Positions 27,152 through 36,241 of a stretch of 64,000 bases of DNA are shown here, piece after piece. Origin of the DNA: Paenibacillus sp. cl123. GTDB taxonomy: Bacteria > Bacillota > Bacilli > Paenibacillales > NBRC-103111. A model generated the notes under the pieces. That model saw only the letters and a program-made list of their open reading frames with translations, had not been told where the DNA came from and searched no databases. The stretch spans positions 80,901-144,900 of the forward strand of contig NZ_FMYY01000016.1 in the NCBI RefSeq assembly GCF_900101595.1, read 5' to 3'. The position numbers were made by a program, and so were the translations under genes. Every line of letters starts with the position of its first letter. The stretch's first letter is position 1.

Positions 27152-28033
27152 TTATTCGATATTTTGAATCTGCTCCCGCACCTTCTCCAGCTCCGCCTTC
27201 ATGCCCAGCACAATCCCCGCCAGCTCGGCATGATTGGCCTTGGAGCCGATCGTGTTGACTTCCCGGTTCATCTCCTGAACAAGAAAATCAAGCTTGCGTC
27301 CGACCGGCTCCCTCTCCTCAAGAGTCCGGCTGAATTGGCCCAGATGGCTCTTCAGCCTCGTAAGCTCCTCATCGATGCTGGACCGGTCGGCCAGCAAGGC
27401 CACCTCCAGCGCCAGACGGGCCTCGTCGGGCTCCGGCTGCTCCAGCATCTCCCGGATACGCAGCTTCAGCTTGGCCGCGTAGTCCTTCACGACCTGCGGC
27501 GCCAGCCGGCCGGCCTGCTCAAGCAGCTGATCCAGCAGCAGCAGACGGGCGGAGAGATCTTCCTGCAGGGCCGCTCCCTCCTGGTTCCGCATGGCGGCCA
27601 GCCTGATCGCGGCTTCAGCGGCGCAGGCGGCCAGCTCGGCTTCCAGCGCCTCATCGTCTACATCCGGCTTGTCGCGGAAGGCGACGATGCCAGGGAGCGC
27701 CAGCAGATCATGCAGCGTCAGCTCGCCGGAGAGCGCAAGCTTCGCGCGAAGCGAGTCGGCAGCCTGCCGATAGCTCCCGGCCAGCGTCCAGTCCACTTCC
27801 AGAACCGGCGCCGCGCCGGGGTCCCGTTCCACAGTAACGAACACGTCGACGCGGCCCCGCTTCACATGCTGCTGGATCGCTTGCTTAACCGTGCTCTCGT
27901 AACGGCCGAATTCGCGGGGCATCCGGACCGCTACCTCGCAGTAACGATGATTGACCGACTTGAGGTCAATCTGCAGCCGGAACCCGGCAAATGAGCGCTC
28001 CGCTTGTCCGAAGCCGGTCATACTCGTTACCAT
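27152..28033 (-). CDS. yicC: YicC family endoribonuclease
   Basis: Homologue of E. coli YicC/B. subtilis YloC, an RNA-degrading stress protein. 293 residues: opening [27 protein letters not shown], then [26 protein letters not shown], and the conserved C-terminal [14 protein letters not shown]. First gene of the classic yicC-remA-gmk-rpoZ cluster, but here it starts only 29 bases after yitJ with no terminator between, so it may be read from further upstream. Confidence 0.94.
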   Translation of the reverse strand: MVTSMTGFGQAERSFAGFRLQIDLKSVNHRYCEVAVRMPREFGRYESTVKQAIQQHVKRGRVDVFVTVERDPGAAPVLEVDWTLAGSYRQAADSLRAKLALSGELTLHDLLALPGIVAFRDKPDVDDEALEAELAACAAEAAIRLAAMRNQEGAALQEDLSARLLLLDQLLEQAGRLAPQVVKDYAAKLKLRIREMLEQPEPDEARLALEVALLADRSSIDEELTRLKSHLGQFSRTLEEREPVGRKLDFLVQEMNREVNTIGSKANHAELAGIVLGMKAELEKVREQIQNIE

Positions 28034-28062
28034 GACTCTCACATCCGTTATCCTATTTTAAT

Positions 28063-29961
28063 TCATTTTGCAAGAGGGGACAAGTGGGAAACGCTGCGGC
28101 CCGATTTCTCCCATACATAGCGGGTCAGCTCCACCGTCATCTCATAAGCCATAAACGGAGTCATCAGATAGATGCCGTTGAAATGACGAAGCGCCACGTC
28201 CAGCAGCTCGCGGGCAATCTGCACGCCCATCGCTCTGCCCTCTTCGCCCTTCAGCCCGCTCATCCGGCGGCGCACTTCGTCGGACAGCTGCACGCCCGGC
28301 ACCTCATTGTGCAGAAACTCGGCGTTCCCCCCGCTGGCCAGCGGCGCGATGCCGATAAAGATCGGAACGTCCAGATGCCTGGTCTGCTCACGAATTCTCT
28401 CGATCAGCTCCGCGTCGTAGACCGGCTGCGTCATAATATAATCCGCGCCGGCTTCGATCTTGCGCTCCAGACGCTGCACGGCTTTGTCCAGATGCTTGAC
28501 GTTGGGATTAAACGCCGCGCCTACGACAAACCCGGCCCGCTTCTTCAACGCCTTGCCCGAGAAGGCGATTCCCTCGTTCAGCTGCTTGATCATCCGGATG
28601 ATCTCGAAGGAGGTCAGATCGTACACCGAGCTGGAGCCCGGCAGGTCGCCGAACTTGGCCGGATCGCCCGTAACGGCGAGCACATGGTCGATATCCAGCG
28701 CATGCAGTCCCATCATATGCGACTGCGTGCCGATCATGTTGCGGTCGCGGCAGGCGATATGAATGAGCGGGCGGATGCCTACCTGCTCCTGCACGAGCGA
28801 ACCGAGCGCCATATTGCTCATCCGGGTGACGGCCAGCGAGTTGTCGGCCATCGTCAGCGCATCGGCCCCGACTGCCTTCAGCGCCGCCGCGCCCGCCATG
28901 AACTTGGCGATATCCAGATCGCGCGGCGGGTCCAGCTCCACGATGACCGTGACGCGCTCCTTCACCAGATCGACGATGTTCGGCTGCACCGGTTTCAAAG
29001 CTGCGGCGCTGCTTGTCAAGGCGGCAAGCGCCGCCGGCTGCTCAGCTCCGCCGGCCGGCGTTTTCTTGTCCGCCGCCGCATGCGGCTGGGGCACGTAGTC
29101 GGCCAGCGAAGCCGCGATAGCCGCGATATGCTCGGGCGTCGTGCCGCAGCAGCCGCCGACGATGCGCGCTCCTTGATCGACGAATCGTCTGGCCGTTTCG
29201 CCGAAATATTGCGGTGTCGCGGCAAAGGTGTACCGGCCGTCCACATAATCGGCCAGGCCCGCGTTCGGAAACACCGACATCGGCGGCGAATCCGCCAGGC
29301 CGGATACATGCTCCAGCGAGCGCAGCAGCCCGTTCGGACCGCTGCGGCAGTTGAAGCCCACGACGTCGGCTCCCGCAGCCAGCAGCCGCTCGAACGCTTC
29401 CTTGAGCGGCACGCCGTCCATCGTAGCGCCCGCGCCCTCCGTGGCGAACTGGCAGATGACCGGCAGCGGCGACAGCTTGCGAATCAGCTTCAGCACAAGC
29501 AGCATCTCTTCCAGATCGAAGAACGTTTCCAGCAGCAGACCGTCAACCCCGGCATCAATGAGCACCTCGATCTGCTGGCGCAAATCCTCCTTGATTTTGG
29601 CGGTGCGCACATTTTTCCGTTTGCCCGCCCGTATGGAGCCTACCGCTCCCACGACATACGCGTCATCGCCGACAGCCTGGCGCGCAAGCGCGACACCGGC
29701 CCGGTTGATCGCCTCCACTTCGCCCTCCAAGCCGAACTTGGACAGCTTCTCGCGGTTGGCGGAGAACGTGTTCGTCTCGATCAGCCTAGCGCCGGCTTCG
29801 TAATACCGCCGGTGCACGTCCCGAATGACGTCCGGCTTCAATAAATTCAGTTCCTCATAAGAGATGCCGACGGGAAAGCCCATTTGGTATAAATAGGTCC
29901 CCATCGCGCCATCCCCGACCAGCACCCCGCGGCGCAGCGCTTCTCTCAAATCCGGTTTCAC
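28063..29961 (-). CDS. yitJ: Bifunctional homocysteine S-methyltransferase / 5,10-methylenetetrahydrofolate reductase
   Basis: Two-domain methionine and folate enzyme of 632 residues. The N-terminal half is a homocysteine S-methyltransferase with LVGDGAMGTYLY, ETNTFSAN, GFNCRSGP and the zinc-binding GGCCGTTPEH. The C-terminal half is a MetF-type reductase beginning TVIVELDPPRDLDIAKFM, with LAVTGDPAKFGDLPG and YIMTQPVYDAELI. The linker (about 300-320) is Ala-rich. GTG start with AAGGGGAG upstream. B. subtilis yitJ has an S-box riboswitch; here the gene follows dapF by 48 bases with no room for one. Confidence 0.95.
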   Translation of the reverse strand: MKPDLREALRRGVLVGDGAMGTYLYQMGFPVGISYEELNLLKPDVIRDVHRRYYEAGARLIETNTFSANREKLSKFGLEGEVEAINRAGVALARQAVGDDAYVVGAVGSIRAGKRKNVRTAKIKEDLRQQIEVLIDAGVDGLLLETFFDLEEMLLVLKLIRKLSPLPVICQFATEGAGATMDGVPLKEAFERLLAAGADVVGFNCRSGPNGLLRSLEHVSGLADSPPMSVFPNAGLADYVDGRYTFAATPQYFGETARRFVDQGARIVGGCCGTTPEHIAAIAASLADYVPQPHAAADKKTPAGGAEQPAALAALTSSAAALKPVQPNIVDLVKERVTVIVELDPPRDLDIAKFMAGAAALKAVGADALTMADNSLAVTRMSNMALGSLVQEQVGIRPLIHIACRDRNMIGTQSHMMGLHALDIDHVLAVTGDPAKFGDLPGSSSVYDLTSFEIIRMIKQLNEGIAFSGKALKKRAGFVVGAAFNPNVKHLDKAVQRLERKIEAGADYIMTQPVYDAELIERIREQTRHLDVPIFIGIAPLASGGNAEFLHNEVPGVQLSDEVRRRMSGLKGEEGRAMGVQIARELLDVALRHFNGIYLMTPFMAYEMTVELTRYVWEKSGRSVSHLSPLAK

Positions 29962-30009
29962 ACGAGGCTCCCCTTCCCCTGGTAAAGTCTAAGCCGGCCA
30001 ATGCCGCCC

Positions 30010-30858
30010 TTAATCCTGCGGCGTCCACGTCCCCTTGAATACGGTGCGGGCCGGCCCCGTCATATAGACGCGGTTGTCCGCTTCGTCCCACTCGATCTGG
30101 AGCTCGCCTCCGGCCAGCGAAACGATGCCCTTGCGATCCATCCGGCCGGTCAGCACCCCCGCCACCAGCGTAGCGCAAGCTCCCGTCCCGCATGCCAGGG
30201 TGGGGCCGGCTCCGCGTTCCCACACCCGCATATCCGCATAGTCCCGGCTGCGCAGCGACGCGAACTCCACATTGGTGCGGCGCGGGAAGTACGGATGGTT
30301 TTCCAGCTCAGGTCCCCAAGCGTGCAGCTGGGCCGAACGCGCATCCTCCACAAAGATTACGCAATGCGGATTGCCCATGGACACGGCGGTAAATCTGAAC
30401 TCGCGATCCCCCGCCGCAATGGGCTGCTCGATGATCGCGGCTTCGTCCAAAGTCGTCGGCACCGCCAGACCGTTCAGCACCGGCTCGCCCATATCGACGC
30501 GCACGCTGGCAACACGGCCCTTGTCCACCACAAGCCCTGTTCGCTGCGCGCCGGCTCCGATCGTCTCGATCGTCAGCTCGCGGACGGCCGCATCGACAAG
30601 CCCGTTCTCATATAAATAGGTAGCCGCACAGCGGATCGCATTGCCGCACTGCTCCGCTTCCGATCCGTCGGAATTTATAATACGCATCATATAATCAGCT
30701 TTGCTTGAAGGCAGCAGATACACCAGACCGTCGGCGCCTATGCCGAAATGGCGGTCGCACAAACGGACGGCTTGCTCGGCGGCGTCGGCAGGCAAGCTGT
30801 CCAAGCCGGCAAGTACGATAAAATCATTGCCCAAGCCCTGCATTTTGGTAAAATTCAT
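30010..30858 (-). CDS. dapF: Diaminopimelate epimerase
   Basis: Converts LL- to meso-diaminopimelate for lysine and peptidoglycan. 282 residues. Both catalytic cysteines are present, in SEAEQCGNAIRCAATY and in LACGTGACATLV, and the start MNFTKMQGLGNDFIVL is typical. AGGAG lies eight bases from the ATG. First gene of the unit that continues into yitJ. Confidence 0.97.
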   Translation of the reverse strand: MNFTKMQGLGNDFIVLAGLDSLPADAAEQAVRLCDRHFGIGADGLVYLLPSSKADYMMRIINSDGSEAEQCGNAIRCAATYLYENGLVDAAVRELTIETIGAGAQRTGLVVDKGRVASVRVDMGEPVLNGLAVPTTLDEAAIIEQPIAAGDREFRFTAVSMGNPHCVIFVEDARSAQLHAWGPELENHPYFPRRTNVEFASLRSRDYADMRVWERGAGPTLACGTGACATLVAGVLTGRMDRKGIVSLAGGELQIEWDEADNRVYMTGPARTVFKGTWTPQD

Positions 30859-30965
30859 CGTGAAAACTCCTAATTTTGCGGTTTACCCCCTACTATAGCG
30901 CAAATGCTCAGGGATGCATAGCGATTCCGCAAAATTTTACATCATTGCTCCCGAAATTGCAAACA

Positions 30966-31000
30966 GCCGGAGTGTCGGCCTAAGGCCAAAACTCCGGCTG
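30966..31000 (-). terminator. Terminator after the calcium ATPase gene
   Basis: Perfect 9-bp outer stem AGCCGGAGT (30966-30974) / ACTCCGGCT (30992-31000) with an inner GGCC/GGCC pair, 59 bases after the ATPase stop. The following minus-strand tract is only moderately T-rich (TGTTTGCAATTT). Confidence 0.7.
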
Positions 31001-31059
31001 CCGGCCGCGGAGACAGGTTTTGCGAACCTCCGCGACATGCTTAAGGTTTTGTTGACGGC

Positions 31060-33840
31060 TTACCGCACGACCGGCTTCATCGATCGGGGTCCGCCCTTGC
31101 GCCGCGACGATTTGCCGCGAGAGGTCGAAAGCACGCTGCCGATCCCCATCAGGAAGGTCGGAATACCCGCGAACAGGAGCACCAGCGCCCAGTCGGCAAC
31201 GCCGAGAGGAACCGTCTTGAAGATCGGCTGGAGAGCGTCCACATAAAGCACGGGAATCATCAGCAGCAAGGAGGACGCTACGGCAAGCACCAGCCAAATG
31301 TTCTGCAGCGGATTCCGGTGGAAAATCGAGCGCGAGCTCCGGCAATCAAACACATGAATCAGCTGAGCCATAACGAGCGTTGCGAACGCTACCGTCTGCG
31401 CCTTCATCAGCGCTTGAGGACTGTCGGATGCCGCCGTCAGCGCGATATAGAAGGCGGCCAAAGTGCAGAGGCCGATCAGAATGCCGCGGCTGACGATCTT
31501 CCAACCGAGCCTGCGGGCGAAAATATTTTCTCTGGCGGAGCGCGGCTTCTGCGTCATCAGATCCTTCTCCGCCTGATCGACGCCAAGCGCCATCGCCGGC
31601 AGGCCGTCGGTTACCAGGTTCACCCACAAAATCTGGATCGGCACAAGCGGCAGCGGCAGCCCGGCCATCATCGCCAGAAACATCGTCATAATTTCGCCGA
31701 CGTTGGAGGCCAGCAGATAGCGGATAAATTTGCGAATATTTTCGTAAATGCCCCGTCCTTCCTCGATCGCCGAAACGATCGTGGCGAAGTTGTCGTCCGA
31801 CAGCACAAGCGCCGACGCCTCCTTCGACACATCCGTGCCGCTGATGCCCATCGCGATTCCGATGTCCGCCGCCTTGATCGCAGGCGCATCATTCACGCCG
31901 TCGCCGGTCATCGCCACCGTATGGCCCTTGCGCTGCAGCGACTTGACGATCCTCAGCTTATGCTCGGGCGAGACGCGGGCATACACATAGATATCCTCGA
32001 CATGACGGTCGAGATCGTCATCGCTCATCGCGGCCAGCTGCTGGCCGTTCATCACCTTGCCCTCCTGCGGCAGGATGCCCAGCTGACGGGCGATGGCCTC
32101 GGCCGTCGTCTGGTGATCGCCCGTGATCATCACGGTCTTGATCCCGGCCCGGCGGCATTTCGTGATGGCGTCGCGGACTTCGCGCCGCGGCGGGTCGATC
32201 ATGCCGGTCAGGCCGATGAAGACGAGCTGGCATTCCACCCCGGCCTCATCCAGCTGCCGGTCGGAATCCTTCAAGTCGCGGTAGGCGAGCCCCAGCACAC
32301 GCAGCGCATTCTGAGCCATCCCGTCGGCGGCGGCGCTCACCTTCTGCTTCAGCGTCGGCGTGAACGGAATCACCCGGTCGTCCCACAACACGTATGCGCA
32401 CTGCTGGATCAACAAATCGGGCGCTCCTTTCGTGCAGGCCATCCGCCCCCCCTGATGCTCCACGATGACGGACATCCGCTTGCGGTCCGAGTCGAACGGA
32501 AGCTCGAGCGTGCGCCGGTACAAGCTTTCCAGCGAGCTTTGCGTCAGCCCGGCCTTGGCCCCCAGCACGACGAGCGCTCCCTCGGTCGGGTCGCCCTTTA
32601 TCGTCCACACGTCCGCTCCGTCCGCGTCCTTCTTCTTGCTCTCCTGCTTCTCCTGGTGCAGGGAGGCGTTATTGCAGAGCACCGACACCTGCAGCAGACG
32701 CCGCAGCATCTGATTATTGCGCAGGTCGACCGGCTTGCCCTCCTTCACGATCACCCCTTCAGGCTCGTAGCCGTCCCCCGTCACTTCCATCATCTGGCCG
32801 CCGACCCACAGATGGGTCACCGCCATTTTATTTTGCGTCAGCGTGCCTGTCTTGTCCGAGCAAATAACCGACGCGCAGCCCAGCGTTTCAACGGAAGGGA
32901 GCTTGCGTACGATCGCCTTGCGCTGAATCATCCGCTGAACGCCCAGTGCCAGGGCGATCGTTACAATGGCAGGCAGGCCTTCCGGTATGGCGGCTACCGC
33001 CAAGCTGACACCGGCCAGGAACATGCCGTACGGCTCTTGCCCGTGCAGGATGCCCGCAACGACAACCATGACCGTTAGCGCGAGCGCCACAATGATCAAT
33101 ATTTTGCCAAGCTGCTCCAGACGGCGCTGCAGCGGAGTTTCCAGCGCATCCGTATTTTGAATCATATCGGCGATCTTGCCCATCTCCGTCTGCATGCCGG
33201 TGCGTACAACGACGCCTTTCGCCGAGCCGCGCGTCATCATCGTCCCCATAAAACCGAGATTGCGCTGGTCGCCGAGCGGAATATCGTCCAGATCCAGAGC
33301 GGACGTGTGCTTGGATACCGGGACAGATTCGCCTGTCAGGGCAGACTCCTCCGCATAAGCGCCGGACGTTTCGATAAACCGGATATCCGCCGGGATACGG
33401 TCCCCGCTCTCCAGCACGACCAGATCGCCTGGCACAAGATCGCGGGCCGGGATGGACTCCAGCTTCCCCTCCCTGAGCGCCTTGGCGTTCGGCGCCGACA
33501 GCTCCTTCAGCGCGCGCAGAGAGCGTTCGGCGCGGAATTCCTGAAGGAAGCCCAGTATGCCGTTCATAATAATGATGGCGATGATCGTCACTGCGTCCAG
33601 ATACTCGCCCAGCAAGCCGGATACCAGTGTCGCGCCCACCAGCACCAGCACCATGAAGTCTTTGAATTGGTTGAGGAACAGCGTGACCGGCGAGACGCTT
33701 TGGCCCTCCGCCAGCTCGTTTTTGCCGTGCGACGCCAGCCGCTTGTCCGCCTCCTCCCAGCTAAGGCCTTGCGAGGGTTCGGTTCCCGACGACTGCAGGA
33801 TCTCCTCCGGCGTCCATTGATACCATGGTTTCTGACTCAT
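31060..33840 (-). CDS. Calcium-translocating P-type ATPase (type IIA, YloB-like)
   Basis: Ten-helix P-type pump of 926 residues, expected to export Ca2+ at the cost of ATP. Visible motifs: TGES actuator loop, ion-binding AIPEGLPAIV in helix 4, phosphorylation site ICSDKTGTLTQNKM, nucleotide-binding KGAPDLLIQQC, and TGDGVNDAPAIKAADIGIAMG. The C-terminal cation ATPase block has NLVTDGLPAMALG. B. subtilis yloB, a sporulation-linked Ca2+ ATPase, sits at the same place next to yicC and rqcH. The start at 33840 has GGAGGG nine bases upstream. The tail is basic (SSRRKGGPR). Confidence 0.93.
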   Translation of the reverse strand: MSQKPWYQWTPEEILQSSGTEPSQGLSWEEADKRLASHGKNELAEGQSVSPVTLFLNQFKDFMVLVLVGATLVSGLLGEYLDAVTIIAIIIMNGILGFLQEFRAERSLRALKELSAPNAKALREGKLESIPARDLVPGDLVVLESGDRIPADIRFIETSGAYAEESALTGESVPVSKHTSALDLDDIPLGDQRNLGFMGTMMTRGSAKGVVVRTGMQTEMGKIADMIQNTDALETPLQRRLEQLGKILIIVALALTVMVVVAGILHGQEPYGMFLAGVSLAVAAIPEGLPAIVTIALALGVQRMIQRKAIVRKLPSVETLGCASVICSDKTGTLTQNKMAVTHLWVGGQMMEVTGDGYEPEGVIVKEGKPVDLRNNQMLRRLLQVSVLCNNASLHQEKQESKKKDADGADVWTIKGDPTEGALVVLGAKAGLTQSSLESLYRRTLELPFDSDRKRMSVIVEHQGGRMACTKGAPDLLIQQCAYVLWDDRVIPFTPTLKQKVSAAADGMAQNALRVLGLAYRDLKDSDRQLDEAGVECQLVFIGLTGMIDPPRREVRDAITKCRRAGIKTVMITGDHQTTAEAIARQLGILPQEGKVMNGQQLAAMSDDDLDRHVEDIYVYARVSPEHKLRIVKSLQRKGHTVAMTGDGVNDAPAIKAADIGIAMGISGTDVSKEASALVLSDDNFATIVSAIEEGRGIYENIRKFIRYLLASNVGEIMTMFLAMMAGLPLPLVPIQILWVNLVTDGLPAMALGVDQAEKDLMTQKPRSARENIFARRLGWKIVSRGILIGLCTLAAFYIALTAASDSPQALMKAQTVAFATLVMAQLIHVFDCRSSRSIFHRNPLQNIWLVLAVASSLLLMIPVLYVDALQPIFKTVPLGVADWALVLLFAGIPTFLMGIGSVLSTSRGKSSRRKGGPRSMKPVVR

Positions 33841-34076
33841 CTGCTCTTTCCCTCCCAAAAGGTTGTCTAGCCTAAATGTATTCAGACAAGCCGCAAATTA
33901 GCACGGTTTCCTGCTTTGCCCCGAACTCTCTCCCGGCTGGGCGCGATTATGTCCCGGGCAGTCCGGGAGCCGCCGTTTCTCGGCAAATTAGGTATAAGTC
34001 AATTAAGGCCTTAAGTTTTTCGCCAAACTATGGCATGATAGGATGAGATTGAAACAGATTGGAGTTGTTGTCCCCC

Positions 34077-35921
34077 ATGTCTTTCGACGGTCTCGTCATT
34101 CATGGTCTCGTTCAGGAGCTGCAAGGGCTGCTCCCGGGCCGTATCAATAAAATTCAGATGCCTTCCGGCAATGATATCGTGCTGCAGCTCAGGGCGTCCG
34201 GGAAAAATCTCAAGCTGCTGCTGTCAGCCAGCCCGACATATCCCCGGGTCCATCTGACCGAAGAAAATTTCATCAATCCGCAGGAAGCGCCGATGTTCTG
34301 CATGCTGCTCCGCAAGCATTGCGAGGGCGGCATCATCGAGTCGGTCGAGCAGTCGGGGATGGAGCGGGTGATCCGGTTAAACATTCGGCAGCGCGACGAG
34401 CTCGGCGACTTGAGCCTGAAAACCATGATCGTGGAGATCATGGGCCGTCACAGCAACCTGATCCTGCTCGATCCCGCCTCGAACACCATAATCGACGGCA
34501 TCCATCATGTCACGCCGGCTATCAGCAGCTACCGGGTCGTGATGCCAGGCGTTACCTATGTGCATCCGCCCGAGCAGCATAAGACGAATCCGCTCGAAAT
34601 TGAATCTGAGGACATGTTCAGCCGGCTGCTCGGCGATACGGCTCACATTCTTGTTGAGGAAGGACAGGCAACGGGCGGCAAGCTGTGGGAGCAGGCGCTG
34701 GTGCAGCGGTTCAGCGGCTTCAGCCCGCTGGCGGCGCGCGAGCTCGTCTACCGCGCCTGGGGAGGCGCCCCAGGCGCAGCCGTCGGCCCGGAGGCGCATG
34801 CCGAGGCAGAAGGCGCTTCCGCATCGGCTGAGGCTAGCGGATATGCCGAAGCCGCCCGGAAGCTGTGGCCGCATTTCCTCCGGCTCACGGAGCAGCTTCG
34901 CAGCGGGAAAACGGAGCCTGTGATCGTCACCGTACCAGACTCGGGCAAAAGCTATTTTTCCGTCACGGAGCTGTCTCATCTGCAAGGAGAAACCCGAAGA
35001 TTCGATTCCATCAGCAGCTGTCTGGAAACCTATTACAGCGATAAAGCGGAGCGCGATACCGTCAAGCAGCGGGTCAGCGATCTGTTCCGGCTGCTCACAA
35101 ACGAACGGAACAAAAATATCAAGAAGCTGGAGAAGCTGGCGGAAACGCTGGAGGATGCGCAGCAAGCCGACCGCTTCCGTATTCTCGGCGAGCTGCTGAC
35201 GGCATCGATGCATCTGATCCGCAAGGGCGAGAGCCGTATCCAGGTGATCAATTATTATGACGAGGAGCAGCGCCCGATCGAGATCGAGCTCGACCCGCTG
35301 CTCGCTCCGTCGGATAACGCTCAGCGGTATTTCAAGAAATATACGAAAGCCAAAAACAGTCTGGCCGTCGTCGGCGAGCAGATGACTCAGGCTCGGGAGG
35401 AAATCGTCTACCTGGACAATCTGCTGCAGCAGCTTGCAGGCGCGGGCATGCAGGATATTGAGGAAATTCGCGAGGAACTGGTTGAGCAGGGCTACCTGCG
35501 CAGCCGGGGCAAGAAGCACAAGAAGAAAAAAGCGAACGCCAAGCCGCTGCTTGCCTGCTATACATCCAGCGAGGGCATCGCGATCTATGTGGGCAAAAAC
35601 AATACGCAAAACGAATATGTCACCAACCGGCTTGCGCATAGCGGAGACACCTGGCTGCACACCAAGGATATCCCCGGCTCTCACGTCGTCATCCGCAGCG
35701 CGGAGTTCGGAGAAGCGACGCTGCTGGAGGCGGCGCAGCTCGCTGCCTATTACAGCCAAGCCAAGGAATCCAGCGGAGTGCCTGTCGATTATACGCTCAT
35801 CAAGCATGTGCGCAAACCAAGCGGCGCGAAGCCCGGATTTGTGATCTATGATCACCAGAAAACGCTGTTCGTCACGCCGGATGCGGACAAGCTGAAGCAG
35901 CTTCCGATGACGATCAAGTAA
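34077..35921 (+). CDS. rqcH: Ribosome quality control protein RqcH (NFACT family; YloA/FbpA)
   Basis: Binds stalled 50S-peptidyl-tRNA complexes and recruits Ala-tRNA to add C-terminal alanine tails. 614 residues. NFACT-N opens FDGLVIHGLVQELQGLLPGR; a helix-hairpin-helix region and a long coiled coil (about 310-450) follow; NFACT-R has YVGKNNTQNEYVT, WLHTKDIPGSHVVIRS and KHVRKPSGAKPGFV. The Asp-Arg pair reported as needed for alanine tailing in B. subtilis is Glu96-Arg97 here. An Ala/Glu-rich insertion lies near residues 237-262. The start at 34077 has a distant GGAG; an in-frame TTG at 34059 is the alternative. Divergent from the calcium ATPase. Confidence 0.95.
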   Translation: MSFDGLVIHGLVQELQGLLPGRINKIQMPSGNDIVLQLRASGKNLKLLLSASPTYPRVHLTEENFINPQEAPMFCMLLRKHCEGGIIESVEQSGMERVIRLNIRQRDELGDLSLKTMIVEIMGRHSNLILLDPASNTIIDGIHHVTPAISSYRVVMPGVTYVHPPEQHKTNPLEIESEDMFSRLLGDTAHILVEEGQATGGKLWEQALVQRFSGFSPLAARELVYRAWGGAPGAAVGPEAHAEAEGASASAEASGYAEAARKLWPHFLRLTEQLRSGKTEPVIVTVPDSGKSYFSVTELSHLQGETRRFDSISSCLETYYSDKAERDTVKQRVSDLFRLLTNERNKNIKKLEKLAETLEDAQQADRFRILGELLTASMHLIRKGESRIQVINYYDEEQRPIEIELDPLLAPSDNAQRYFKKYTKAKNSLAVVGEQMTQAREEIVYLDNLLQQLAGAGMQDIEEIREELVEQGYLRSRGKKHKKKKANAKPLLACYTSSEGIAIYVGKNNTQNEYVTNRLAHSGDTWLHTKDIPGSHVVIRSAEFGEATLLEAAQLAAYYSQAKESSGVPVDYTLIKHVRKPSGAKPGFVIYDHQKTLFVTPDADKLKQLPMTIK

Positions 35922-35936
35922 ACCGCTTCATATTGA

Positions 35937-35991
35937 CCAACAACAAAAGGAGCTAGGCGGCCGGTTTCCGCTTAGCTCCTTTTGTTGTTGG
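35937..35991. terminator. Bidirectional terminator between rqcH and galU
   Basis: Long inverted repeat: CCAACAACAAAAGGAGCTA-GGCGG (35937-35960) against CCGCTTAGCTCCTTTTGTTGTTGG (35968-35991), with one mismatch. A-rich on one flank and T-rich on the other, so it can work in both directions between these convergent genes. Confidence 0.9.
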
Positions 35992-36012
35992 CGAACCGCT
36001 CCAACCTATTCC

Positions 36013-36157
36013 AACCCGTTACACGGAAATCAGCGACATTTAGACAAGCAAATGAAGCGAAAAACGGACTGTATGGCTCGTTAAGGAGCTCCCGGTTCCG
36101 TTACAAATGAAAATCGGTCGATTTCATGCGCTTACGGTCGCTGATTTCCGTTACAAC
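36013..36157. repeat. Palindromic intergenic repeat unit (about 140 bp)
   Basis: A perfect 15-base inverted repeat ACGGAAATCAGCGAC (36023-36037) / GTCGCTGATTTCCGT (36137-36151) frames about 100 bases that contain further imperfect complementarity (AAGCAAATGAAGCG against CGCATGAAATCG) and two GTTAC-type ends. No open frame fits. I recall similar dispersed sequences between genes in Paenibacillus, but only one copy is visible in this window. The remaining bases to 36241 hold nothing I recognise. Confidence 0.6.
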
Positions 36158-36241
36158 TCCGCTCCGTTGCGTCCCCGCCTGCTTCTGCGCACTCTCCGGA
36201 CGAGGCCATGCGCGGCTCCAGCGGCTTCAACTTTCACAACA

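Noticed and set aside
28084..29844. 586-codon open frame on the plus strand opposite yitJ
   Set aside because: It is a GC-rich shadow of yitJ: no ribosome binding site, no recognisable motifs and Arg/His/Gln-rich composition, while yitJ on the other strand is unambiguous.
29962..30009. Possible SAM riboswitch ahead of yitJ
   Set aside because: Only 48 bases, without S-box core elements; too short for the aptamer.
31318..33078. 586-codon open frame on the plus strand opposite the calcium ATPase
   Set aside because: Same reasoning; the ATPase motifs on the minus strand are complete and this frame reads as low-complexity His/Arg sequence.
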